A stretch of 64,000 nt of DNA from Erythroxylum novogranatense (GCA_029891385.1 CM057228.1:82386964-82450963), one strand, 5' to 3'; shown: positions 22,341-35,035, counted from the stretch's first letter. Notes: generated from the letters alone by a model not told the origin. Program-made: numbers and translations.

Positions 22341-25300
22341 ATTTTTAGAAAATTCAGTTACATTTATGTTTTTGAAGTACTGTAATTTTGCTTTTACTCC
22401 GACCCTTGTTCGATCTTTTATTTATAAATTTTCCGTCCGATATCCGATTGATTAGATTTTTGAAGGATTAGATTCCTAAGACATTGAGCTACATTTTCAT
22501 GGGAAATTGTGATTTTTAGGAGAATAAATGGATAGAGATCGAGTGAACCAAAGTGAGAGGATTGGTTAAAGGTTATGAGTTAGAAAAATTTACTGAACAT
22601 GGGTCAGTATTTTGAGAAATTTGGGAGCTGAGGAGCTCCGATTGAGTTGATTCTTAAGGAAAAATAAAATTAAGATATGGGGCTACAAATCATGTGAAGG
22701 GATCAAATTCCAATTTAGTCCCTAAGATTGTCAATTTCTGGATTGAAGCTAGGTTAATGTTCAGTCTCGGATTAGAATGAGCTGAACGAGTAGTTTGGCC
22801 ATAACTCCTTCGTTTCTGAACCGATTTGAGAGTTCTTGGTGTCATTTTAAAGATGAGACATAGAGGAACATTTTTCAAGAAGAACATTTTGCCAAATTAT
22901 GTCATTTAGCTGCTCAAAATGTGGAAGCAAGATGAAAAGTTTTAAAGGCTAAGTGCAGGGGCAGTTTTGGAAGTCCACTTAAAAGGGTTAAGTTGTAGGC
23001 TTATAAGGAGGGGCATGTTGGTCATTTACCATTTATTTAATGAAAGACAAGAAGGCTGTCGTTTTAAGGGAAAGGAAGCACGACAATGAGCAGAAAATAG
23101 AAAGAAAGAAACATTAGAGAGAAGGGAGAAGAGAAGAGTTGGCAATGGAGAGGAAGAAGAAGAAGAAGACAGCAGCATAGGGGTCGAATTCCATAGGGTT
23201 TTTAAAGGGTTTTTGATGCTTTTCAAGAGGAAAGAAAGGGAAGAGCGTGAAAGCTTGACTATGAATATAAGAAATCCAAAAATGGAGGAGAAAAGGGTAA
23301 GAGAGAGAAGTTGTTGGTTTTGAAAATTTTTGTGAGATGTTGGTTGATTTGGCTTAAGATTGACATAGAATTGGATTTTCTAAGGTTTATTGAAGTGATT
23401 TTGCTAAGATGAGGCTTAATTTTGGATGATTGATTAATTAGGGATCTTGTTGTCTTGAATTAGGGATTTTTGATTTAAGTGAGGATTGAAGGAATTGAGG
23501 CTTAAATCAAGTTCCAAGCATGGATTAGAGGTGGGTACCATATTTATTTTTGAAATTATAAGCTTTGTGTATATTCTTGAAAAATTAAAAAAGTGAAAGA
23601 GGTTGTTAAATTATTGTTTTCGAACAGTAAAGTTTTTGTTATGAACATTTTGATGAAATTGAATAATTGTTTGTTCAATTTTGAAAAAAAAAATCACGAA
23701 GAGAAATGCTCTTGTAAGTTGATTTGAGAAATTGTTATTTATTATGTTTGAATTATTTAAAGAAGTTATGTTTTGAAAAAATTAAGAATGAGAAATGATT
23801 TGAAAAATTATTGTTTATGTTTGAATGTTTTATAGTTTGAATTATAAGCTTTGTATGAGTTTTGAAAATCAAGAACGAGAACTGCTTTTGAAAACAAAAT
23901 TATTGTTTATGTTTGAAAATTAAGAAGATAAAATATTTGTAAATTGATGTTTTAGAAATGATTAGATAAATTGTTACAATCGCTTTGGATAAATTGATAA
24001 AATTGATGAAATTTCCAAATTCTTTATTATGAAAGAATTGATTTAATTATGAGAATTGTTACATTTATTGATTTGGAAAGTTTAATTAAGGAAGTGTTAT
24101 TTTATGATATTTGAAATAAATTAAGGAAATTATGTTTTGAAAAATCAAGAAGAAAAGATTTTGAAAATTTATTTAAGAAATTGTTATTCATTGTGTTTTA
24201 ATTATTTAACGAATTGTTTTGTTTCGTTAATTTAAATAAAATGATCCAATTGATTACATTCATTGATTATGAATGTTTTGATCAAAATAATTGTTAAATT
24301 AAATGTTTTTGATTGATTTGATAAATTGATTACTTATGACAAGACTTGTATTCATTGATTTTAATATTTGAGAAATTCTTTGTGTTTTAAAATGATTAAA
24401 ATGTCGCTATTTAAAAAGTTTAAAAAATTTATGATTTCAAGATTTTTGTGAGTGTTTATAAAAGATAGTTTATGTAAAGGTTTGAAAATTATGATTTCGA
24501 ATATATTTGGAAGTGTTTAAAAATATTGTTTATGTAAATGTTGGAAGATTTTGATTCCCAAAAGTGCTTTTGAAATTGTTTAGAAAATATGGTTTATGAC
24601 AATGTTTGAAAATTTATGATTTCCAAATACTTTCAAAATTAGTTATAAACTATTGTTTATGAAAATGTTTGAAAAAATTTGTGATTTTCAATACTTTCGA
24701 ATTGGTTATAAAATGTCAAGTTAAGAATATGTTTGAAAAATTAGGATTTCCAAATATTTTTGAAATTGTTATAATGATTAAGTCCTTGTTTTGGAGTAAC
24801 TTTAGAAACTTTGTCATATGTTCAATGAATTCTTTTTAATTCTAATGACTAAATGTAAGGGTTTGGAATGATTTAAGAAAGTGTTATAATTGTTTAAATT
24901 CATGATTTTGGAAAAATCAAGAAAGAAAGGAATTATGAATTTTATTATCTATGATGTTGAAAATTGTTTTCAAATGATTAAATATGTTTATGCTTTGAAT
25001 TATACGCTAATTTAAATGAGTTTGAAAAACAAAATCAAGAAGCAAATTGTTTATAAATTATTGTCTATGTTTATATTTGAAATTTTGATTTCCGAATGAA
25101 CAATGATTTTAAGAAATTATTAGTCATCATGTTTTGAATTTTATAAGGATTGGCTACCATGAGTGAAATCTATGTTTTTAATGATTTGATGAGAATTGAT
25201 ACGATTTTTGAGTTAAATGTGTTTTAATGATTTGATAAATTATCAAAGGTGTGGCATACTCAGTTATGAATTTTTGTGAATTGATTGTGTTTTTGATCGT

Positions 25301-25489
25301 TATGAGCTGGTGATGAATTGTGATTATATTTTGGTGTGCTCTATGACATATGTATGGAGAATTGTAATATGCATGTATGTGCATTGTGAATGTTAATGTG
25401 TCTAGTAAGACACGGTGTGAAAAAAAAATTAAATTTAAGTTTTGAAATACGCCTTCGGGCGTTCCGATTGTTTTAAACATGAATATGTG

Positions 25490-25665
25490 AATTATGTGGG
25501 TTTGGTTAGGTCCCCTCCGTATGAGTCAGTGCACTGGTCTCCCTTCGATAGCCTTCTCCCGGCTGCCCGCTAGTGGCATAGGAGTTTCGATTTGGACTCT
25601 TCTCATTCAACAAGTACCATGACCGCTATGCGGGAATGTGCAGTACGTTCTGTTTTGGACCAAAC
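25490..25665 (+). other. Hairpin-rich conserved block in LTR B
   Basis: TTGGTTAGGTCCCC, CTTCTCCCGGCTGCCCGC, TAGTGGCATAGGAG and ACCGCTATGCGGGAATGTG with local stems. Equivalent blocks lie at 34335-34540 (F), 36365-36535 (D), 63568-63660 (G) and, on the minus strand, 43690-43800 and 50580-50690 (C). It may be a structured part of the element RNA. Confidence 0.65.
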
Positions 25666-27029
25666 CAAACCACTTTGATATGTTATGTGTTTTTGATTTG
25701 CTACTTTGCGCTGCATTTTTTTATGTGCTGCGTTTAGGTTTCGAAATTTCTAGTGATTTGTGAAGTTTGAGAAATGAGAAATTGAAGTTTCAACCGAGAA
25801 ATTTTTGTGAAATTGTTTCGAAATGTTGCAAAGATGAGAAACTTGGAAAATAAGCCTTTGGGCAAAACTTTGTGAAAAATGATTTTTACTTATGTTTCAA
25901 GCTATAAATATGTTATCCACTGAGCTGTCAAGCTCACCCCACCTTTCATCCCCATCTCCAGGTTTTCGAACAGGAGATCGGATGAAGACGGTCAAGACAT
26001 CGCCAGCATGTTTATGTAATAGGGTTAGTTGAGATTTTTGGCGTTTGATTTGTATCGTGGCTGAGAATGCCACTTTGGTTTGATGATGTATATAAATCAT
26101 GAATTTATGTATGAACTTGAGTTCTAAGGTTATATATGATTATGGGATATACATCGTGTTTGTATATGAAAATGATTGGATTAGTTTACGTTTTAGATTG
26201 ACTTATGAAGTTGTATTCCAAATTGAAATTTGAATGTGGATGATGCGTTTTGCTTTTGGAATTAGCCTTGTGAATGGTTTTAGTATGTAAATGGATATGC
26301 ATGGGGTTTGTTTATATATGGAGATATGAATATGACTATGAATTGAGATATGAATAATGAGATTGTTGTGTTGGTTGATTTGAGAATGATTGAAGTGTCT
26401 TAGGTTTAGAATTGTGGTTGCTTATGTTGGATTCCGAATGGGAGGTTCGATGAGTAGTACGGTTGGATGTGATTATATAGAAGTGCGTTTTGAACCTTTG
26501 CAGATTTTTGGGTTTTGCAAAATACAGCCGTTGTGCTGCCGAATTTTCGTTAGAGTAAGTTTTATTAAAGATGAAATTGCGAAATTGCATGATTAAGAAG
26601 AATTATAGGAATTGAGGTTTGATTGAGAATAAAGTTCCAAGTGGGAAAGTGTTTTTGCTTGTATAAGCGTGTATTAAGGAATAAATGAAAAAAAAATTTA
26701 TACCAGATTTTTGGATAGGCTTAGTCTAAAGATTTTCAACGTGATCGTTTTCTATGTTCGCTTCGGATGTCGGATCCGCTTGTTTACAATTCGTTTTTGT
26801 TTCCGTTTGCCTTTCATTGTTTCCGCGCACGTTTGCTACCTCCGCTTTTGATTTCATCCGTTCTCTCTCTGTCATTCTTTATGCTTCAGTTTTTTGTTTC
26901 CGGAAGTTTCCGTTCGTTTTCGTTTTTGTTTCTACTTTTCCGGTTGGGATCCGGTTTCGAGATCGGGTTCCAACACTAAGTAAGATATATAAATGGAGGT
27001 TTTAGAAGCCCATAATTGAATGTTGGGCT

Positions 27030-28933
27030 TGTAGGAACATCCCGGGAGGTACATCATATGTACGGCAGCGGAAAACAAAAATTTTTGTTCCCGGGACTTT
27101 CCCGAACGCCAGATCCGTGTATCGGTATGAAGACATCAACCTAAATAGCCAAAGAGACTATCTCTAAAGGTGATCCACGCAGAGATCGAGAACCTAACCG
27201 AGTCAAACTCTTTGACCCGGAATAGCTAGAAACAGATTAAAGGTCGCTAGACCCTACCTCGTCCCGGAGAGCTTGGAAACCACGTTGAAGAGGAGATGAA
27301 GAAGATGATGGAAAGCTTGAAGAATGAAAACTCTTTCCTTCCTTCCTTTGCAATCCACGATGATGCTCTTTGAATTTCTCCAAATTCTTTTCTCCAAGAG
27401 CCTTTCTCAAAGACAAAGAAGAAAGGAGCATCGATGCCTCTATTGGAAAACCAACGAGCATTGTTCTTCTTTTTTCATTCTTTGTCTTTTATGCATTTAA
27501 TGAAAAGTGATGACAATGCATGAACTAGAAACTTCTTTCCTCTCCCAACCATCCACGCACACACATGGCTTATATATTTATTAATTAATTAATTAATTAT
27601 TTAATTAATCAATTAATATATAATTGCTAAGGTCCAGTCCAACTGGGGTCGGTCCTACCGGCCTACCGGGCTCCGGTACCGAAACAGCTCCGGAAACCTT
27701 TCTTAGCAATATTGATGTCGCGATCTCATCGGGACATATCCCAATCCCATCGGGATCCATTTAATCCGAATGCTCTCCATAATTGGAACTCTGTCCAATT
27801 ACTATTTTACTGATTCTCTCGAGACACTCTTATCGCGTGTGACCCTTTAGGCTCCGGTTATGTTGGCCACTTAGATTAACAATTAATCTAAGCAAGTCAT
27901 GAGCGGTATCTAGCAACACATCATGACCCCAATTGACCGGAAAGTAATCGGTTTGATGTATTCATCACGAACCGATCACAAACCCTTCTATAGTCAATTA
28001 CTGCAATTCGTCCTTTCACCATCCTATACCCCACTTGGTTATGAGTATGGTCAAAGTGTCAACTCTTACTAGACTAAGTCTAGCCCAAGTGATTTTAGTT
28101 CTGTCCAGATCCATTACTATATATGTCCCTCAAGACAATCTTCATGACATATCTGCTTTGGCAAAGACTTTCAAGTAATGATCCTTACAAGAGGCCATGG
28201 GTATCTCTTCATTATTCCGTGTGGTGAATCCTTTATTGGCTACTCAATTACCTTCAATACCTCAAACTGCACTCCAAGCACCACCCTATGAGTTACCTCC
28301 GAAGGCAACAAGAAATGGAGTCAGCAGGATCAAGATTCAAGATATCCTTGAGTACCTCAAGTCTAAGGATACTTGCACCATTGCTATGATGAGATTATCA
28401 CCGACATTAGAATAAGATATCCATGTGATGATCTCATGACAGTCATCCAATGTACTTACTACCGCTAGTAAGCATCCACATGTCAATTCTAAATATCTCA
28501 TATTTACGCTTTACGAGATCCACCGCTGATCCAATCAAGGAATATGACATGTGTTAGTCTATCCGGATTAATGATGTCCAGTCTCATTAATCCTATGACT
28601 AGGATAATTTAGATAATGACATAATTGCACATGATAGGAATCTCAATAGTATGATCGCATCATAATTTCCTTCATGCTATGTCAAATATCATGGACTTCA
28701 TTAATTGATTAAAGATCCATATCAATTCATAAACAATGTTCATGAATATCAAATTAATGAAATATGCCTTTCTTTATTTATTCATAAAGTCAGATATCGA
28801 CTTTGAACAAAAGCGCTAAAGGGATTGCCTTTAGGGCACAATTTAAACAGTTCCGTCCTTGCATAAGTCAACTTACCCCATGTACATGTTGACTTATCGG
28901 TACTGAATGCGTGTAAGTCAACTTACACTTACA
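27030..28933 (-). mobile_element. Solo LTR A', related to the Copia A LTR
   Basis: Flanked by perfect GGGCT duplications (27025-27029 and 28934-28938). The empty site is visible in E2 at about 39103. Read on the minus strand it starts TGTAAGTGTAAG and ends GGGATGTTCCTACA. From about 28853 inward it matches the Copia A LTR (14960-16781) in order. It has about 80 extra bases at the U3 end, outside the TGTTTAAATTGTGCC that corresponds to the start of the A LTR. The extra part carries decayed palindromes. No coding sequence. Confidence 0.9.
28865..28924. repeat. Decayed AAGTCGACTT palindromes at the edge of solo LTR A'
   Basis: AAGTCAACTT at 28865-28874 and 28915-28924, and ATGTTGACTT at 28886-28895. 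Each has TG or CA where the palindromes at 423-596 have CG, the change expected from deamination of methylated cytosine. Starts are 21 and 29 bp apart. Confidence 0.8.
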
Positions 28934-29935
28934 GGGCTTGCACTAATTAATGGTTAATTAGAGGCCCAAATGTTCATTTAGAAATGGGCTAGACTTTTGT
29001 TTAATGTAATTGATTAGATTAATTATATTAAAACAAATTTTTTAAAGAAAGGAGTAGCAATTTCGGTTTTATTAGGGTTGAATGTGTAGCTGCAAATTTA
29101 ACATTCAAATGTTAAATAAAGATAGTCTTTATTACGGTTTATCATCATTAAATGGAGTTATGAACTTACCATTAAATGGTTTAATGGTTATCTTTTAATG
29201 TTAGCATATAACCTATTAGCATTCATTGGATTAAAGAAGAAAGATGTACATTGTATGAACTATCTTCCTTCTTCCATCTTCCAAAACTGAAATTGGTAGG
29301 CCATATTTAGGTTAATAATCTTTTCATATAGCCATCTTAAAGATAAATAAGAAGAGTCTCATTTAATGGCTACTTTATGATTGATTAAAGTAAGAAGTGA
29401 TGCATTGGATGTTATTCTCTTATTCCATTCCATGCATAATCGAATTTGAGTGTGTAAGCAAGGATTCTTGCATGGTTTAAGTCTCTCTCTCTCCTTTCAT
29501 GCATGAGTGAGCCAAAATTTGCCTGAGAAGAGTCTTATTTTTGGCTCATTTCTTCTAAGAAAAATCTTCTCTAAACATTTCTTCTCCTTTCCCACCAAAG
29601 GATTTTGTTAACCAAGTTGTCCTAGGAGAACAAGAAGTAAATCAAACTGGTTAAGGATACAACAACAAGGAGAAGATAGATTGACAAAGGAAAGGATTAA
29701 AAAACAAAGGCTTTGGATATAAGAAGAGGATAACGCAGCAAGGAATTAAAGCTGTAGCAAAGGAGTCGGTAATACTCTTCATCTTGTTTATGTCTATTAT
29801 TATCCTTATACCATATCATGTAGAGATTGGATTGATGATTTGGATATATTGCTTCCGCTACAAATAAGATTTCTAAAAAGTTTTGAAATCTACCGATTCT
29901 TTAAATATAGCACGCTTTCTTTTTCCGATTTAACA

Positions 29936-31031
29936 ATTGGTATCAGAACAAGTTTCTTATGCATGATTTCGGTTCTTATATGGTTGATACATGGGTTGGA
30001 AATCATTTTTTGTATGCTACATATTTTATGTGATAGAAATATATATGGTGTATGTGTTTCTCTTTTGGTTGTCCATAGAAGTTAAATTTACTATGTAAGA
30101 TTTCTTCATTTGGTTGTAACAAGGAGGGTGGTCTATCATCACCATGTTTCCTCCTTGGCTTAATTTTTCTGTTTTCTTTGATTTTGTAATGTACAAATTG
30201 ATGTAATGATGAAGATGGAGCAGCCATGGATTGAAGACATGGATAGGTAAAGGTTTCGGTGTATCCTTTTGTGTATTGGCATAGTTTCGGTTTTGTGAAA
30301 ACAAAGATGTTGGAATTTTGTTTCAATGAATCTAGTTTCGATTTTTAATGTAAAAACAAGTGTTGGATTTTTGTTTCAAGGAATCAAGTTTAGGTTTTGA
30401 TAAAATCCTAAGTGCTGGTTTTTTGTTTTAATGGAAGGAGTTTTGGTTCTAATGAAAACAAGTGTTGAAATTTGTTGTCATGACAAAGATTTGGTTTTAT
30501 GAAAATCTAGTGCTGGAATTCTTATTTTCAAAGTGACAAAATTTGGTTTTTATGAATGCCATTACATTTTGTTTACCGAATGGGCCGGATCATCTGAGCG
30601 AAGAGTTCGAAGCGGAAGATTCAAGTCCAAGAAGAATATTTTGGGCCTAAAAGGCTTGTAATTATTTTTATGTTTCTAGGATGGACAATCAAAAGTGGCT
30701 TAATTAGTTTATGTGATGAATGGAGAAATGAATGCAAATAATATGTGATATTATATGGTTGCATGTCATTTAGAAAATTTCCAACCCTAGGCTTTGCCAT
30801 GCATTCATTATGTATGAGATATATAATGAAACAATATAGGATGGATAATAAATTTTATCTAGACAAGATGGAATTTAATACTTAAAGCCCAAAAGATTGA
30901 GTGGGAGAGGATGCTCATGTGAGAGTCCATAGTCTCCAAATGATAGCCCATTTGTATGTGGTGAAGTGTTACTCCCCATCAGAGGGCATGAATCCTAGAT
31001 CTTACATAGTTTGGGTCTCTTTAAGGATAAG
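29936..31031 (+). other. Primer site and leader of E1
   Basis: The primer site TGGTATCAGAAC is at 29938-29949. The leader holds imperfect repeats (30257-30560) and then a long non-coding block matched by 42470-42863 in E2. It ends at the F insertion. No gag start is reached. E2 shows that gag would start about 430 bp further on. Confidence 0.8.
30257..30560 (+). repeat. Imperfect tandem repeats in the E1 leader, about 55-65 bp
   Basis: Units contain TTTCGGTTTTGATGAAAA, then CAAGTGTTGGATTTTTGTTT and a CAATGAATC-like spacer. About five diverged copies. A similar series lies at 42225-42440 in E2. Confidence 0.7.
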
Positions 31032-31439
31032 TGTTGGACCCTGATCTTTTATTGGACTTTAGCATTGGTAAATGACTATGAAATGAATAATGAATAATGA
31101 AAGTGTAAAATTTTGGAGAATAGGAAATCTGAAATTTTTGGGCTAAAAGTGCCCACTAAAGCTTTGTAAAATATGATATTATGATGTTAATGAAAGACTT
31201 TTGAATTGTATTGTATTTTGTATATGTTTGATAAAAAGATGATGTAGTATGATGTTGAACATGGCCTCGTCTAATGAGGAGAATGGTGTTTTGAGTTTAA
31301 ATGGAATTGATAGTGAATGAATTGCTTTAAATGGAGTTGAGAAGCAAGAAATGAATAATGAAAGCGTTAGATCTTGGGAAATTGAAAATCTGAAATTTTA
31401 AAGATGAATAGTAGCAGAAAGTGAATTTGTAAGTTGAAA

Positions 31440-32340
31440 ACTTTGTGAATTTTTCTGGCTTGATCTAGGCAGATTTGGATCAAATGATCTTCATGAAACT
31501 TGTAGCTTCTATTGAGAGCTTTCTATCGCCATAAAGTATGACAGTTTTCGATGTCGGGATTGAAAGTTATGACCATTCGAATTTAAGTGTATTTTTACTT
31601 TGTTTTTGAAAATACTCTTAAGTGTAGGATTGTGTATGTTGTATTTTAAGTAAACTTCTGTACTGATGTGGTTTGAATTGGAGAAAGTAGCCTTGTGGAA
31701 AGTTGTAGAGGAAGTTTATAGCTTTACAATGACGTGTTATATGTTATTTTTGAGTGTGGAAATTGGAAGATATGAAATTTGGAAGGTTGGATATTGTTTA
31801 GGTGATTTTTTAACAAGGCAGAAACTTTGATTGAAAAATTGACCTAGTTAGAGGTTGAAATTGCCTTTAAGTGCTTCATGAAAGTTTTAGATTATATTTT
31901 GATATTTCCATTGATATAAAGTATAGAATTTTTGGACTATGAAATAGGAAGTTATGATTTTTACAAGTTACTATTGCAGTTTGGGAAGAGTATTAGTGGA
32001 CAGGAACTTTGAAGTAATTTTTGACTCTCTTAGAGGCCAAATTGATTTTTCTGTCCTTCATGAAAGTTTTAGGTTGCTTTTTGATCTTTGTATTGATATA
32101 AAATATGACATGTTTGGACTTTGGAGTTGAAAGATAGAAATTTTAGAAGTTTCTGTTACTATTTTGGGATGGTATTTTTGGGCAGAAATTTTAAGTGAAC
32201 TTTTGACCGCTATTGAGATGGAATTGTTTTTTAAGTTCTTCATGGAAGTTGTAGAGCTTCCTTTCATCTTTCTATTGATACTAAGTTTGTAAATTTTGGA
32301 CTCTTGAGTCAAAAGTTGTGAATTTTTGGAAAATTTGGTT
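31440..32340 (+). repeat. Five imperfect ~182-bp modules in LTR F
   Basis: Anchor words like ATAAAGTATG/ATAAAATATG occur near 31531, 31731, 31916, 32098 and 32279, giving spacings of about 200, 185, 182 and 181 bp. Each unit reads roughly CATGAAAGTTTTAG, CTTTC(T/A), GATATAAAG, TTTTTGGACT and AGTTATGA. The near-nucleosomal spacing is notable. Confidence 0.72.
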
Positions 32341-32384
32341 ATATATATATATATATTAGTGGGAAAAAAAAGAAATTAAAACGG

Positions 32385-32476
32385 GAGCAGGCGAGGGATT
32401 GACCTCGCCCGCGCGAGGGTCAGCGTCAGACTCGCCCTTGCTAGGGCGAGCCTGCGCGTCCTCGCGACCTCCTCTT
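32385..32476. repeat. CpG palindrome island in LTR F
   Basis: Contains CTCGCCCTTGCTAGGGCGAG (32431-32450, perfect 8-bp stem) and a near-palindrome around CCTCGCCCGCGCGAGG (32403-32418), with other CGCG words. B, same family, lacks this island at the corresponding place (about 22345-22400). It sits just before the TTCCGTCTGACATCC block. Confidence 0.85.
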
Positions 32477-34673
32477 TATGCGACGCCGTTTTGGGATTTT
32501 TCCATTTTCTTCCAAAATCTGAGCCCTCTTCATTCTTTTGCTTATATTTTTTCCGTCTGACATCCGATTGACTTAGTTTTCAAAGAGTTGGATTCCTAAG
32601 ACATTTATCTACATCTTCATAGGAAATTTATGATTTTAGAGATTAAATTGAGGATGATGGAGTAAATCAAATTGAGTTGGATAATTTTCTAAACATGGTT
32701 CAGTCTTTTGGTGAATTCTTGGTCTGTGGAGATCCAATTGAACTGATTCTTATGGTAAAATAAAATAGAGACATGTGGCTACAAGTCATATTAAGGAATT
32801 GAATTTTAATTTAGCCCCTAAGACTTTCAATTTCTGAATTGAAGTCGGGTTTAGTGTTCAGTCTTGGATTAATAAGAGCTGAAAGTATTTTGGCCATAAA
32901 TTTTTCTCTAGTCATCCAAATGAGGTGATTCTTAATTTGAATGAAACTAGAGAAATAGGGCTACAAATGTTCTGAAGGACTTGAGTTTCAATTTAGTCTT
33001 TAAGAATGTCAATTTTTGGATGGAAGTAAGGTGCTGGAAAATATATTCATATAAGAATAGTCCGAAATGTTTGGAGTATAACATTGGAGTAGTGCACCAA
33101 ATTAAATGATTTTGGTGGCGTTATGAAATTGAGACAATAAGGAACATTTCTATAGAAGGAAGTTTTAGCAAATTCCTTCAATTTGATGATTAGAAAAATA
33201 GCCTAAGTTAATCATGACTTAATGTTATTTGAGACTTTGATTTATTTTATGATTTTGAGGACTTAATTAGCATGTTAATGTGAGTAATTAACATGTTAAA
33301 TTAAGTGAGATCATATGGCATAAGTTGATTGGATTAAATGAAATTAAAGTGTTAGAAATTAAAGTGTAAAGAAGGCATGAAGGGCAAAATTGGAAGAGTA
33401 CTTAAGCTTTTAAGTTTCAAGGCTTATAAGGAAGGGCTTAATGGTCCTTTTGCATTCATTAAAGACAAGTAAAGGGGCTGCCGTTTAAGGAGGAGAGGAA
33501 GCACGAAAATTTTTAAAAGAAAGAGCAAAAGTTAAGAGAAAAAAGAGAGAAGATGGTTTCGGTGGAGGTAAAAGAGAAAGAAGAGGAAACTTTTAGGTTT
33601 TGATTTTTATAAGGTTTGAAGAGGGATTTTGAAGAAGATTCAAGAGGGGAAAATGAAGAGGAGCTCAAGAGCTTTATTTTGAGCCAAGAAAATCCGAAAT
33701 TGATGAAGAATTAAGGTAAGAGGAGTTTTTACTTTGTTAAATTGTGAAAGGATTTTGGTTTAGATAACTTGGATATTGTATGGGTTTAAGTTTACTAAGC
33801 TCAATTTTGGTGATTTCATGGTTTAAATTGCTCAATTTTGGATGGTTATTAATTAGTGATTTTTGCCATGAATTAGGGAATTTAAGTGAGGCAATGGAGA
33901 AATTGATGCTTTGGACAAGTTACAAGCATGCAAATGAGGTGGGTACCTTTTTTATATTTTGAATTATAAGCCATGAAAATGTTTTCTAAAAATTAAGAAA
34001 TAAAGTATCGAATTTTATTGTTTCCGAATGTTTTTGGAAAATGGTTACAAGTTTTAAATGATTTGATAAATTAAGAAAATTTGTGAAATTCATCATTTAT
34101 GAATGAAGTGATAAATTATGAAAATTGTTGCATTCCTTGATTGTGAATGATTGTGCATTTGATATATGAATTTGTGTGAAATATGTGACATTATGTATGA
34201 CATTGTGTTTGAATGATTTGAAAAACTGTTGTGCGAATTTTGGTTGGAATTATGAATGAAAAATTGTTTGATATGAAAACTAAGTTTTTGAAATGTGCCT
34301 TCGGGCAATCCGATTTTTCAAGTATGAAATGTGTTATGTGAGTTTGGTTAGGTCCCACAAGAGGGTCAAGTACACTTGTCTAAGCTTCGCCCACCTGCCC
34401 GCTAGTAGTATTGGAGCTCCGTTAAGGACTCCCATAAGTTCACGACTACACCGGACCGTCATGCGGGAAGGTGGTGTACGTTTTGTTCATGGCTGCACAG
34501 AACCACTGTGCGGGGATGTGCACTATGTTTTGTTTTTGGACCGACCCAAACCAAATTCTGATATGTTATGTGCTTATGTGTGTTATACTGTGATGCATTA
34601 CATGTTTTGAAATTATCAATTGAAGCATGTATCAGGAAACATTCAATCAAATAATGTTGGACCCCACCCCCCA

Positions 34674-34827
34674 ATGGCTCAATGGTGAGAGGCGTCCACT
34701 TAAAGTGGAACAAAACCTTGAGGTCATGGGTTCGAGCCGTGGCTCACCCATGACCAAAGAGGACAAAACTGATTAAGTTGGATGCCGTGGTATAACCCGC
34801 AAACACCCGCCGTGGTATAACCCTTTT
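34674..34827 (+). mobile_element. tRNA-derived SINE-1
   Basis: It has a pol III A-box-like TGGCTCAATGG (34675-34685) and a B box GGTTCGAGCC (34729-34738), spaced as in tRNAs, and ends in CCCTTTT. The 21 bases at 34653-34673 are repeated exactly at 34828-34848, a target duplication of typical SINE length. It inserted at the tail of SINE-2 in the opposite direction and is shorter at its 3' side than SINE-2. Confidence 0.85.
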
Positions 34828-35035
34828 AATGTTGGACCCCACCCCCCACACCTGGGCTAACATTTCCCACCCAGCGTGTGTTTGCTGGTTATACCACGAC
34901 GGGTGTTTGCGGGTTATACCGCGGCATCCAACTTAATCAGTTTTGTCCTCTTTGGTCATGGGTGAGCCACGGCTCGAACCCATGACCTCAAGGTTTTGTT
35001 CCACTTTAAGTGGACGCCTCTCACCATTGAACCAA
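34828..35035 (-). mobile_element. tRNA-derived SINE-2, inverted relative to SINE-1
   Basis: Minus strand starts TTGGTTCAATGGTGAGAGG (A-box region), carries GGGTTCGAGCC at about 34973-34983 and ends GGTGGGGTCCAACATT. About 146 bp of it (34887-35032) is an almost exact inverted copy of 34677-34822, with a loop of about 65 bp. A transcript would fold into a long hairpin. Confidence 0.85.

Larger units (their letters stand above)
21578..26975 (+). mobile_element. Solo LTR B, about 5.4 kb, Gypsy (Tekay-type) LTR
   Basis: Starts TGTTGGACCCTGAC, ends GGGTTCCAACA, and is flanked by perfect CTAAG duplications (21573-21577 and 26976-26980). E2 gives the empty site. There is no primer site, polypurine tract or coding region, so it is a single very long LTR. 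Its start matches F, and its end resembles D. Inside are about three copies of a 150-200-bp module (21900-22340), long stretches of GAAAATTATG-type AT-rich repeats (23560-25180), a hairpin-rich block (25490-25665) and the CCACTGAG to CAGG module (25912-25972). Orientation is from the F/D similarity. Confidence 0.88.
21080..29935 (+). repeat. 5' LTR of E1, interrupted
   Basis: Pieces 21080-21577, 26981-27029 and 28939-29935 form one LTR. Comparison with E2 (34603-34654 and 38623-40088) shows the empty sites for both insertions: TCAAGCTAAGTAAG at about 39050 and GTTGGGCTTGTAATAATTAA at about 39103. Near its 3' end are a CTCTCTCTCTCC tract and many AAAGGATT-like words. No gene is seen. Confidence 0.88.
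21080..31031 (+). mobile_element. Copia element E1, 5' LTR and leader, two solo LTRs inside
   Basis: The LTR starts TGTTGGAATTATCAATTG at 21080 and ends TTTAACA at 29935, followed by primer site TGGTATCAGAAC at 29938. After removing B (21578-26975) and the solo LTR (27030-28933) it is about 1.55 kb and matches the E2 LTR. The leader runs to 31031, where Gypsy LTR F is inserted at GGATAAG. E2 shows the uninterrupted form at 61510. Coding parts of E1 are not in the window. Confidence 0.88.
31032..34602 (+). mobile_element. Gypsy LTR F (B family), cut at its 3' side by E2
   Basis: Starts TGTTGGACCCTGATC next to ATAAG in the E1 leader and aligns with B from its first base. The order of blocks follows B: tandem modules (31440-32340), the TTCCGTCTGACATCCGATTG block (32548-32567), the GAGG(G/T)GCAT region and the hairpin-rich block (34335-34540). 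It stops at 34602, where the E2 LTR begins, so the last part (about 1.2 kb in B) is displaced beyond E2. Unlike B it carries a CpG island at 32390-32475. Confidence 0.82.

Noticed and set aside
26754..27005. Frame with hydrophobic stretches, like a small membrane protein
   Set aside because: It crosses the end of solo LTR B and its target site; composition is T-rich and the two frames there overlap.
34675..34740. tRNA gene suggested by A-box and B-box motifs
   Set aside because: No full cloverleaf could be drawn. The unit has a SINE target duplication and a tail, and an inverted relative.
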